Origin: Debaryomyces hansenii CBS767
Taxonomy: Eukaryota > Ascomycota > Pichiomycetes > Serinales > Debaryomycetaceae
Reading direction: 5' to 3'
Length of the DNA: 64,000 nt
Assembly (NCBI RefSeq): GCF_000006445.2
Contig: NC_006046.2
Span: forward strand, 1,116,001 to 1,180,000
Shown: positions 29,528 through 38,336 of the stretch, piece after piece
Numbering within the stretch: position 1 is the first letter of the stretch
How the letters are laid out: each line of letters opens with the position of its first letter
Program-made: the position numbers and the translations under genes
The notes under the pieces: model-generated
The model's database searches: none
What the model was told of the DNA's origin: nothing
What the model saw: the letters and a program-made list of their open reading frames with translations, nothing else

Positions 29528-30856
29528 ATGGGTTGTGCTGCCAGCGTCCCAGAAATGGACGAAAACGATCCATTTATTCAAGATAAGAAAATCAATGATG
29601 CTATAGAACAAAGATTACGAACCAGCAAGCAAAACGAGAAGAACCAGGTCAAATTGCTACTATTAGGAGCTGGAGAAAGTGGAAAATCTACGGTTTTGAA
29701 ACAAATGAAGTTATTGCACAAAGGAGGATTTACACAGCAGGAAAGAATGCAATATTCACAGGTTATATGGGTAGATGTGATCCAATCGATGAAGATATTG
29801 ATTATTCATGCACGGAAGTTAGGGATTCGATTGGAGTGTGACCAGGACAATAGTCCATTGATACCATACAAGCAGATAATTTTGAGGGCAAATGCATTGG
29901 ACCAAATCGATACTGGTGTTGCAGGAGGTACTAATTTTTTAAATGATTACGTGCTAAAATACAGTGAAGGGAATAAGAACAAACGAAAATTAAGTAGTAC
30001 TGGTGTAGCGAGTCTGTCGTTCTGGGATGACGAAACAATCGAATCCCCAAGAAGAAAAGATTCCAATGGGGTAGAACAATTCAACAATGGTTTGTCGGAA
30101 ATATCGATACACGGGAACAAGGGCCACGATAATTCGTTGATGAATTCGAGAAGAAAAATTGCTGATGCAATTAGCAAGTTATGGGAGTTGGATTCAGGAA
30201 TTCAAAATTGTTTCGATAGGTCGAATGAATTCCAATTAGAGTCGAGTGCTGTGTACTACTTCGAATGTATCCATAAATTTGCTGATCCTAATTATTTATG
30301 CAACGACATGGATATTTTAAAGGGAAGAATCAAAACTACTGGCATCACCGAAACTAACTTCAACATCAATTCATTTAAGTTCAAAGTTTTGGATGCTGGT
30401 GGTCAACGCCTGGAGCGTAAGAAATGGATACACTGCTTTGATAATATAACGGCAATACTATTTGTATTAGCGATTTCGGAGTATGACCAAATGCTATTTG
30501 AAGACGAGAAAGTTAACAGAATGCACGAGTCGATCATTTTGTTTGATTCGTTGTGCAATTCTAAATGGTTCCTTAATACTCCATTTATATTATTTTTGAA
30601 CAAAATTGATCTCTTTGAATCAAAGCTTTCAAAATCTCCGTTGAGGAAATATTTCCCTGATTATACTGGAAAAGCAACTGATTTGGATGAAGCGGTTAAG
30701 TTTTTCGAAAAGATTTTCTTAAATTTGAATGCTACAAAAAAACCCATTTATGTTCATAGGACTTGTGCTACAGATTCAAAATCAATGAAGTTTGTTTTAT
30801 CTGCGGTGACAGATCTAATCGTTCAACAGAATTTGATGAAGAGTGGCATAATCTAA
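29528..30856 (+). CDS. GPA1: Heterotrimeric G-protein alpha subunit, pheromone pathway (Gpa1/Cag1)
   Basis: Product of 442 aa. It has an N-myristoylation and palmitoylation start (MGCAAS), P-loop GAGESGKST (47-55), switch I KGRIKTTGITE, switch II DAGGQR-x-ERKKW, NKID and the TCATDSKSM guanine motif. It ends in KSGII, like Candida albicans Gpa1 (Cag1). A fungal-specific helical insert (about 120-215, low complexity) distinguishes it from animal G-alpha. Codon 295 (30410-30412), directly after GGQR, is CTG where all G-alpha proteins have Ser. This supports CUG being read as serine. A TATATAAG element sits about 65 bp before the ATG. In yeast the protein holds the beta-gamma dimer inactive until pheromone binds. 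Confidence 0.95.
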   Translation: MGCAASVPEMDENDPFIQDKKINDAIEQRLRTSKQNEKNQVKLLLLGAGESGKSTVLKQMKLLHKGGFTQQERMQYSQVIWVDVIQSMKILIIHARKLGIRLECDQDNSPLIPYKQIILRANALDQIDTGVAGGTNFLNDYVLKYSEGNKNKRKLSSTGVASLSFWDDETIESPRRKDSNGVEQFNNGLSEISIHGNKGHDNSLMNSRRKIADAISKLWELDSGIQNCFDRSNEFQLESSAVYYFECIHKFADPNYLCNDMDILKGRIKTTGITETNFNINSFKFKVLDAGGQRLERKKWIHCFDNITAILFVLAISEYDQMLFEDEKVNRMHESIILFDSLCNSKWFLNTPFILFLNKIDLFESKLSKSPLRKYFPDYTGKATDLDEAVKFFEKIFLNLNATKKPIYVHRTCATDSKSMKFVLSAVTDLIVQQNLMKSGII

Positions 30857-31213
30857 GAAGAATATTCTATTTAAGTACTGTTAATAAACTTTTGTGCATA
30901 TTATTATTTATGTTATCGTCAATCTAAAGAATAAATATATTTTATACTAAATATATAAAATGCTGTAAGAAGAAAACACAGAGTAATAGGGTAAAAAAAA
31001 TAACTTGAGAAGAATTAATAGGAATAATGACGATAGATAAACAAATGAGCAATGAATTATGATATTCATTCAAATTGTTTCATTACGTCTCTAACAACAA
31101 TTCATTATATAAACAAGGGTCTTTCTTTTCAAAACAATAAATTGATTAAAAATAATAAGCTTTTATTTTATCTTATGTATAAATGCGATCAGAGAATTTG
31201 GGAATTAAATTGC
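30857..31213. other. Intergenic region, 357 bp, between convergent GPA1 and COR1
   Basis: AT-rich 3' region shared by the two genes, with TATATA-type elements (near 30935-30958) and A-runs, as expected for two polyadenylation regions. No gene or repeat is seen. Confidence 0.6.
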
Positions 31214-32551
31214 TTACCATCTCATCATAGCCATGTCATTTCTAGAACGGTTGTAGTCAAATAAATCTTCGATTTGACCAGTACCAGAAATAACGATATC
31301 TTGATCCCACAAGGCGACTTGAGCCCAGGACTTAATGTCCTTAGTAGTAATAGAATCGATTCTTTCTAAAGCTTCTTGGAGAGAGTTTCTGTAACCAGTC
31401 AATAAGACCTTGTTGGCAATATCAGAAGCAATAGCCTTGGTGGAGTTTAATTCGGCCAATAAAGCGGTCTTAACAGCGTTCTTACCACGAGCAACTTCAG
31501 CATCGGAGATAGAGATGGATAATCTGTTCCATTCCTTTAATGTGAAGTGAACAAATTCATCAACACTACCAACGTTAGAAATTTCAGCATTGAAACCCCA
31601 TAAACCAGTGTCCGAGTAAGAGGTGGAGAAGTGGGTGTATTTGTCAACGATGTGATATTCTTGAACGATGGAAGCTAATTTAGCACTGGTAAATTTAGCA
31701 TTAACAGAGTTGTGGTCAAAGTTACCAAAGATAGCAGAGGCAACCTTGGCAACGTAGTAAGCTGGGGAGGTAATACCTTCACCTTGAGCGGCGATAGAAA
31801 CGTAAGCCTTTGGCAAGGTGTCATCTCTCATTCTAATTTCAGAACCCAAGAAAGTGGCTGGCTTGGTAGCTGGCTTTAAACCTTGTGGGATGGATAAAGA
31901 GCTTTCAAGAGTGTCGACTAATTCGTCGTGGTTGATGTTACCCGAGGCAGCGATGACGGTGTTAGAACCGACGAGGTGTCTTTCGAGCAAACGAACGGAA
32001 TCTTGCACTTCCAAATCTTGGACCGATTCAGCAGTACCTAAGGTTGGTAAAGCTAACGAGAAACCTTGGTATGCAGACGCATTCAAGTGTTCCAAAACCA
32101 TCTTGGATGGGATAGATTCGAGTTTGTTGGCTTGCGCAATTAATGAGGCCTTAGCTTTAGCGAATTCGTTCAGTTCTAAAGTAGCAGTAGAGTTCTTCAC
32201 AATGTTTGCAATAGCATTCGCGGCTTCCTTGACGTTTTCGTTGGTAGATTGAGCAATAATCCCGTTCGTTTCCTTGGTGTTTTCACTGGTAAATAATACA
32301 CCATTTTGAACGTTGTTGGACAACGTATTAGCAGTTAAAGCAGAAATACCATTACTGTATGGGTGTTCTGATCTCGAACCAGCACCGAACCACAATCCAA
32401 CAGTAGCGGATTCGGCGTGTGGGTTGTTTTCAGTAGCGACAGTTACTCCATTGGATAATGTAGCATATTTAGTTTGAGAATTGGCACTCGAGATAAAACG
32501 ACGAGCTGTCAAGTTTTTAGCGCTGGTACGGAGGGCTGATCCACGAATCAT
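31214..32551 (-). CDS. COR1: Ubiquinol-cytochrome c reductase core protein 1 (complex III)
   Basis: Product of 445 aa (S. cerevisiae Cor1 is 457). It starts with an Arg-rich presequence (MIRGSALRTSAKNLTARRFIS), then the M16-peptidase-like fold opening (YATLSNGVTVATE). The zinc-peptidase HxxEH motif of the processing peptidase is not present: the position reads SNGISALTANTLSNN, as expected for a structural core protein. The ending NDMAMMRW matches Cor1. It is needed for assembly of the bc1 complex in the inner membrane. Codon bias is strong. The promoter has tandem CCAAT boxes (32664-32668 and 32672-32676). Confidence 0.94.
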   Translation of the reverse strand: MIRGSALRTSAKNLTARRFISSANSQTKYATLSNGVTVATENNPHAESATVGLWFGAGSRSEHPYSNGISALTANTLSNNVQNGVLFTSENTKETNGIIAQSTNENVKEAANAIANIVKNSTATLELNEFAKAKASLIAQANKLESIPSKMVLEHLNASAYQGFSLALPTLGTAESVQDLEVQDSVRLLERHLVGSNTVIAASGNINHDELVDTLESSLSIPQGLKPATKPATFLGSEIRMRDDTLPKAYVSIAAQGEGITSPAYYVAKVASAIFGNFDHNSVNAKFTSAKLASIVQEYHIVDKYTHFSTSYSDTGLWGFNAEISNVGSVDEFVHFTLKEWNRLSISISDAEVARGKNAVKTALLAELNSTKAIASDIANKVLLTGYRNSLQEALERIDSITTKDIKSWAQVALWDQDIVISGTGQIEDLFDYNRSRNDMAMMRW

Positions 32552-32663
32552 CGTTATTATAATGCAACAGTTAAGTAATTAATGGTTTTCCTATTACTAT
32601 TACTTTAGATAGAATATTTTTACGTTTTTTCACCTGAATGTTAACCTTTGTTAGTGCGTATTG

Positions 32664-32676
32664 CCAATCAGCCAAT
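32664..32676 (-). promoter_or_regulatory. Tandem CCAAT boxes before COR1
   Basis: GCCAATCAGCCAAT holds two CCAAT cores 8 bp apart, about 115 bp upstream of the COR1 start. This is a likely Hap2/3/4/5 site, matching the respiratory role of COR1. Binding is inferred. Confidence 0.65.
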
Positions 32677-33264
32677 GAAAAATTGTGAATTATTTAGAGG
32701 GCCTGGTTAGGGCACGTCGCATTGATTTTAGTATGGGCCATGGATATGACATGTATATGGCATGGATATGGACGGGTCAGTGGGATATAGAGAGTTGGCG
32801 GATGAAATGGATGGTGTTGGGGTCTAACACAGTGGTGAATTTAAAGTGAATTTTGTGTAGTGTGAATTTTGTGTGTAGTGTGAATGTAGAGGTGGCTGTA
32901 AAGGTGTGGGTATAGGGTAGAATGAGTATGCAAAGCAGGAGGAGACAATAAGGGAGGGTGAAGGGATGGTGGTGGTTGGGTACGAAATTGCAACGTAGAG
33001 GACGAGTATGGAGTAGTCAAGAGAGTTGGATTTTTTGTAGATGAGGTCTGCGTGTACATTGATTGTAAATAGTATTCCAAGTGATACCTTAGGTCGAAGC
33101 AGCATGCAGAGCCGGTCATTCTCATACCGAAGAAACAAGTATTAAGCAGTTCGAATGTCAAAATTTTCCAACAACAATTCTATATATATAGCAGTAATTA
33201 CGGTTAATACCAGTAAATGATGTCAAAGCAATAGGAGGCAGTTCCGTCGAACAGTACATAGTTG

Positions 33265-33428
33265 CATGGAGATGGTTGCATAGGAGATAATTCCATAGGA
33301 GATAATTCCATAGGAGATAGTTTCATAGGAGATAGTTTCATAGGAGATAGTTTCATAGGAGATAGTTTCATAGGAGATAGTTTCATAGGAGATAGTTTCA
33401 TAGGAGATAGTTTCATAGGAGATTCCAT
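33265..33428. repeat. 15-bp minisatellite, about 10-11 copies
   Basis: The unit TTTCATAGGAGATAG is repeated with period 15 from 33279 (CATAGGAGAT at 33279, 33294, 33309 and so on to 33414). The first copies differ (TTCCATAGGAGATAA), and a degenerate copy lies at 33265. The seven central copies are identical. Because 15 is a multiple of three, both strands stay open and give pentapeptide repeats, but I see no start context, signal peptide or conserved flank that would make it a gene. Confidence 0.9.
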
Positions 33429-34657
33429 AGTAGAAAGTGAAGCAACAGTTCTATAGTAGAAAGTTATGGAACAATCATAGGACACAACCTTATAAAGAGC
33501 TCCACATGAGACAACATCCGTAACAAAGTATAGGAGTGTTCTATGAGACACACCCTTAAACCGTCACACCAGTCCAACAAAATCATTTAGCTATCGCCCA
33601 AATACCTCAAACCACGTCTCTTTCGCAGCCTATTCTCCTATCGCCTATTTGTCCCACTCTACATTGCAACCCTTCCCTTCTCACTTCCCACACTTCGTCC
33701 TTCCTACACTCCCAGACGTTGCCACATCACGTATCCATGTTATCGCATCGTTGCACTCCCACACCCTACCCAAACGTTTCCCTACCCTTAAAGCCTTACC
33801 TACTACGCTGCAATTCCGCTGATCGCCGTTACTTTGCCTCTACTTAATACTCACTCACTCACGCCCACCCTCTACTGTCTCGCGTCTTCCCCTGTCCAAG
33901 AACAGACACGTTAATTGGGCTCTTGGCACGCCCAGGCTGTTTACCAAGAAATGCTCGTGCGAATCGTCCCACCTCTCACACTAGATTAACCCGTACAGCC
34001 TCGTCTCCATCGTATCCGCCTACTTCTTTTCTCTCGAAACCTCTAATTTACGTTGTTTCGTATCCATCGAAGCTCTTCACCCAATTGTTGCGCATATTAA
34101 AATAACAATAATAGATTCCGGGGCTATAGATCCCACGTTTGTATAGTACCCTCTGCGCGCTAATTTTACATTTCTTATTCCCACCTTCCACTTCTTACAT
34201 CTTTCCAGTTCTTACATCTTTTACTCATTATCTATCTTTTGTCCATCAGACTCGCCTTCATTCCTTCTTCCTCCCCTTTATCACTCGTATTACCAGTCAT
34301 ATATGCCTAGGTCTAGGTTTCTATTGTCGCACATCCTGCTCAATTAGGCAGCTTCTGGAACAATTGCTGCAGCATTGTATGTAGACGTAAACATTCCATA
34401 TGCACGACCATAAATGTGAAATTTTGTGCCCAGACAATACGGTGAATGTTTTGGATATTTGGATGTTTATATATATTTATCTTTTTATAAACAATTATAT
34501 ATAGCTATAAAGTAAGCCAAATTTTTGTTGACAAAAACTCTTTTGCTAATATAAAATATTGGAAATTCACTCGCTTTCTATAAGAAATTTATTAGATTAA
34601 TAAGCCATTAATTTAAGCCATATCCACCAAGAAATATACGAAGCACAGGATACAAGG

Positions 34658-36022
34658 ATGTTGAAATACTTAGTTTTTTTATTAGGGATGATCACGTTGG
34701 GGCTTGCGATCGAGCCGATCGAAGTCAAGGGTAACGCATTTTTTGTAAAAGGGTCAGACGAGAGATTCTATATTAGAGGGCTTGACTACCAACCCGGCGG
34801 ACAGTCGAATTTATTTGATCCGTTAGCTGACAAAGAAACTTGTGAAAGAGACATCAAGTATTTCAAGGATTTGGGAATCAACACTCTTAGAGTTTACTCA
34901 ATTGATAATACAGCAGACCACGATGATTGTATGTCAGCATTAGCAGATGCAGGGATCTACGTGATTATTGATGTTAATATTCCTTATGCTTCTATTGCCA
35001 GAGACGATGCTGAATGTTCGTACAACACAATGTACTTGAACGAAGTTTTGGCCAGTGTTAACCACTTGGCTGAATACGACAATGTTTTGGGATTCTTTGC
35101 TGGTAACGAGGTTATTAATGATGACAAGTCCACCAGTTCAGCCACATATGTGAAGGCTGTTGTCAGAGACATCAAGACTTTCATCAAGAACAAGAAGTTG
35201 CGCTCTATCCCCGTGGGCTACTCAGCAGCCGATGTTGAAGAAAACAGATTGGAAACTGCACATTTCTTCAACTGTGGAGATGACGAAATGGCTAGAGTTG
35301 ATATGTTTGGTTTCAACGATTACTCTTGGTGTGGGAAGTCATCTTATACCGGAAGTGGTTACGACAAGAAGGTAGAAGAATATTCCAACTACTCGATCCC
35401 ATTATTCTTATCAGAATACGGTTGTAATAAAATCACCCCAAGACCATTCACTGAAGTTGAAGCTCTTTACTCAGAACAGATGACTAAGGTTTTCTCTGGT
35501 GGTTTAGTATACGAATATTCTGAAGAAGAATCCAACTACGGATTAGTCAAAATTTCTGATGACAATTCCACTATTACAACTAACGATGATTTCGATAACT
35601 TAAAGTCTGAATTTGAAAAGACCAGTAATCCAAAGGGTGATGGTAAGTATCAATCTGACTTAGACCATTCGAAATGTCCAGCAATTAACGATAACTGGAA
35701 TGCTACCAGCAAGCTTCCAAGCACACCAAAGGGTGCATTAAAGTATGTTAATGCTATTGTTGATCCTGAAGGTAACGGTTTTGATGCCTCTACTCAATGG
35801 GCTTGTGTTGACGGTGACAACGATGTCGATGATTCTGACGATTATAAGAACGGTAAGAAGACTGGTTCATCATCATCTACAAGGTCTTCGTCTGGTTCAT
35901 CATCCTCGGGATCTGGATCTGGATCTGGATCTTCAAGCTCTTCTTCAAGAGAATCAGGGGCTAACACTTTAAACTACACATATTTGAACGTGCTTGTTGC
36001 ATTGGTTGGATTCCTCATCTGA
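34658..36022 (+). CDS. GH72 beta-1,3-glucanosyltransferase, GPI-anchored (Gas5/Pga4-like)
   Basis: Product of 454 aa. Signal peptide 1-17 (MLKYLVFLLGMITLGLA), then the GH72 domain starting PIEVKGNAFF. Catalytic acid/base Glu151 (FFAGNEVIND) and nucleophile Glu253 (LFLSEYGCNK). A Ser/Gly-rich spacer (about 400-435) has exact GSGSGS repeats coded by repeated GGATCT. It ends with a hydrophobic tail (YLNVLVALVGFLI) typical of GPI attachment, probably after the Ser/Gly stretch. The Cys-box (CBM43) module of Gas1/Gas2 is missing, which places it with the Gas3/4/5 and Pga4 group. The enzyme elongates and cross-links beta-1,3-glucan in the cell wall. Several N-glycosylation sequons are present. Confidence 0.9.
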   Translation: MLKYLVFLLGMITLGLAIEPIEVKGNAFFVKGSDERFYIRGLDYQPGGQSNLFDPLADKETCERDIKYFKDLGINTLRVYSIDNTADHDDCMSALADAGIYVIIDVNIPYASIARDDAECSYNTMYLNEVLASVNHLAEYDNVLGFFAGNEVINDDKSTSSATYVKAVVRDIKTFIKNKKLRSIPVGYSAADVEENRLETAHFFNCGDDEMARVDMFGFNDYSWCGKSSYTGSGYDKKVEEYSNYSIPLFLSEYGCNKITPRPFTEVEALYSEQMTKVFSGGLVYEYSEEESNYGLVKISDDNSTITTNDDFDNLKSEFEKTSNPKGDGKYQSDLDHSKCPAINDNWNATSKLPSTPKGALKYVNAIVDPEGNGFDASTQWACVDGDNDVDDSDDYKNGKKTGSSSSTRSSSGSSSSGSGSGSGSSSSSSRESGANTLNYTYLNVLVALVGFLI

Positions 36023-36233
36023 TGCAATGAATATTGATGGTTTTATGCACCATTGATTATAGAAATATTGTTTTAGTATTCTACGTAAATATATCTAGTT
36101 ATACTCATGTAGTACTAATTACAAAATATTTCTTCATCTTAATGTAGCACTCATTCTCGCTAAGAATCCAAGACAACAAGATTTTTACGTTGAATTAATT
36201 ACTTCATCATTTATTTTATAAAGGGCTACCTAT

Positions 36234-37595
36234 TTAAGCACGTTGCTTGATGCCGTACATCATTTCTTCTTTATTAATCAAATGGCCAATACTATCAATC
36301 TCCTCTAACAATTTATCCACATCGTAGCACCAGTCATTTAACAAGTCATTAATATTTTCACTATTATTATTTTGTTTTTCAAATTTGATTATACCTTGTG
36401 GTCTATTGATCTTAGCAAAAATCATTCCTTTGTTAACAAGTTCAGAAACGTATGTTTCCAGTTGTTGGTTAGTTAATTGCAACAAATATGATAATCTATC
36501 TAATTTAATGTACTGGTAATATTTGTTTATGACTCTTAAGTTATGTTCAACACATCTCTTTTGCAAATTTTCATAATTGGCTTCATTTCCTTGGAAAATA
36601 GCTGATTTGTTGAAATAGTCATTTCTGTATAATGATTCGATATTAGACCAGTGAATTAATTCGTTGGTAGTGAAAATTTCTAATAATTTAAAAATTTTAG
36701 CATCCACATTTTTGCTGAAAATTGGATTCGTTTTAATTTTGTTGATCAAGTCCAGTTGATAGTTATCGAATGGAGATAATATAATGTAATAGATGATTGA
36801 AACCAAATACTCATGGAATTCTGATTTGTTTTCTTCAACGAGAGGGATTTCAATCAATAACAACAAATTCTTCACAATTGAAATATAGTCCTTTTCAAAA
36901 ACACTTATCTCAATAAGGTATTTTAAATATGTCGTCTTGTATAATTCAGCTTTTTCGAAATTCTTCAAAGTCTTAAGCAAAATCTTACGACTCAAAATCT
37001 TAGCTTGATTATAATCCTTCTTCTGCAAGTTTAGTTTTACTTGATCTAAAATATACTCAATTTTTGTATCAAATGCCATTAATGAATATGTCTCAACTTG
37101 TAAATCACATAAGATTTCAATAGCCTTATCTAAATCATCGAGTTTATCCAAGTAAATCTCAGATAACATTTTAGAAACAACTGCTCTTTCAACCTCAACA
37201 AAAATCTTCTTATCAGTAACAGTTCTTATAGTTTCAATAATTTTCATTTTCATTTCCAATTGCTTCTTGTTGTTTTCATCTAACGAATCTAATCTGTCAA
37301 TAACGCTTTGGATCAATGTCTGAATAGAGGATTTCAATTGTCCATGTTTTTTGGATAACAAAGTTATCAAATCATTCAAATATTCCCAATCATTATTATC
37401 AGTCAATGTTTCAACAATTTTGGTTAAAACTCTCTTGGATGATGATAAATCTGATGATTGTCTCGTCTGCTTTTCTAAAACTAAATATTTATCTACAGCA
37501 GCCTTATAATCAGTTAATTTTTCAATAATTGGAAATTGCTCATCTAAGGTAGCTGAAAAATCCTTTTCAGCCTTCAATGGATCTTCTCTCGACAT
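36234..37595 (-). CDS. RPN5: 26S proteasome lid subunit Rpn5
   Basis: Product of 453 aa (S. cerevisiae Rpn5 is 445). It is a helical-repeat protein (TPR-like solenoid, about 1-320) followed by a PCI/winged-helix domain (about 325-420, including LRVINKYYQYIKLDRLSYLLQLT) and a C-terminal helix that inserts in the lid bundle. It is a structural part of the 19S regulatory particle and is also linked to the COP9 signalosome in yeast. A GGTGGCAAG sequence lies 66 bp upstream of the start, one base from the Rpn4 PACE consensus. It is convergent with the GAS gene. Confidence 0.93.
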   Translation of the reverse strand: MSREDPLKAEKDFSATLDEQFPIIEKLTDYKAAVDKYLVLEKQTRQSSDLSSSKRVLTKIVETLTDNNDWEYLNDLITLLSKKHGQLKSSIQTLIQSVIDRLDSLDENNKKQLEMKMKIIETIRTVTDKKIFVEVERAVVSKMLSEIYLDKLDDLDKAIEILCDLQVETYSLMAFDTKIEYILDQVKLNLQKKDYNQAKILSRKILLKTLKNFEKAELYKTTYLKYLIEISVFEKDYISIVKNLLLLIEIPLVEENKSEFHEYLVSIIYYIILSPFDNYQLDLINKIKTNPIFSKNVDAKIFKLLEIFTTNELIHWSNIESLYRNDYFNKSAIFQGNEANYENLQKRCVEHNLRVINKYYQYIKLDRLSYLLQLTNQQLETYVSELVNKGMIFAKINRPQGIIKFEKQNNNSENINDLLNDWCYDVDKLLEEIDSIGHLINKEEMMYGIKQRA

Positions 37596-38336
37596 GCTTA
37601 TTTGACTTTCTTAATAAAGGTAACCTATTATTCCTTGAACTTATATCGAGATTTACTTCTGGTGGCAAGAACACATAGTAGTGCGAGTACCAATTTATAT
37701 GCCTCTGTTCCAGCTAAGGCTTTCAGATAGCATTAGTTAGCAATAATGAATGATGGAAGTTGGCAGAGACAGATACTTATTGATATGATTAACTGAAGTA
37801 TATAGATGATGAAAGTTATCTCAATTGAAAAACTGTTCTAAAATTAAATTTCTACACATATTTGCATACCAAGATGGGATTGTGACTAATGGGTTTCAAT
37901 TTTTTGAATAGATGTTACGCATTTCGGCCAAGCCTATTTATAAGAGATGTATTCAATATAGAAATTGGTAAACTAGTAATGAAATTTGTACCTGATGTCA
38001 TTTATCGTGAGGATTAGGTAGCTGCAAAATTTTGTCAAGCAGTTTTCCTGTTTGAAGTCCTAACAATATGCTGAATAAAATTGGATCATTGACACCGTCA
38101 AATAGCTGTATCAAGATATATATGCACAAGAGAACAGATATGTATAAAAGGTTAAAACTTCTAACTCATTTATACACGGCAGTTCTCAAAAGTGACTAAT
38201 TAATAGTTCTCAGAGATCAGAAATTCTTTCTCTGAGCAGTGAGATTGGTACATGACTCACCCATTAGTATATATTTCCAAGAATTGCTACCATTCCCATA
38301 TCTATTATTGCTATTAGTACTATTACAGAACCAAGA
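37596..38336. promoter_or_regulatory. Divergent promoter, 741 bp (RPN5 and EGT2-like gene)
   Basis: A PACE-like GGTGGCAAG lies at 37661-37669, next to RPN5. Towards the PLP-enzyme gene there is a TATAAAAG box at 38143-38150 and a perfect TGACTCA at 38253-38259; the latter is 78 bp from the ATG and may lie in the leader. No ORF or RNA gene is seen in the remainder. Confidence 0.55.

Larger units (their letters stand above)
32552..34657. other. Gene-free region of 2.1 kb between divergent COR1 and a GAS gene
   Basis: The longest gene-free stretch here. From COR1 outwards: CCAAT boxes (32664-32676); a G/A/T-rich block on the plus strand (about 32700-33060) with short TAGTGTGAATTTTGTGTG-like repeats (32820-32890); a 15-bp minisatellite (33265-33428); short repeats of ATAGTAGAAAGT (33427, 33453); and a long C/T-rich block on the plus strand (about 33560-34300). 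An AT-rich leader precedes the GAS gene. Open frames here are low-complexity translations of the biased strand (Thr/Pro/Ser/His-rich or pentapeptide repeats) and show no protein character. No tRNA or snRNA was recognised. Confidence 0.6.

Noticed and set aside
31052..31264. 70-aa plus-strand ORF overlapping the COR1 3' end
   Set aside because: Antisense shadow over an AT-rich terminator; no conserved features.
32824..33161. Minus-strand ORFs of about 105 aa, rich in Thr/Pro/Ser/His
   Set aside because: They reflect the strand skew of the region; no domain, and two frames are equally open.
33204..33551. Minus-strand ORF with SPMKL repeats, and the plus-strand IGDSF ORF opposite
   Set aside because: Both are translations of a 15-bp tandem repeat, without conserved flanks, signal sequence or start context.
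33560..34380. Possible protein gene in the C/T-rich block (two plus-strand ORFs of 60-81 codons)
   Set aside because: Short, compositionally biased and unlike the coding sequences nearby.
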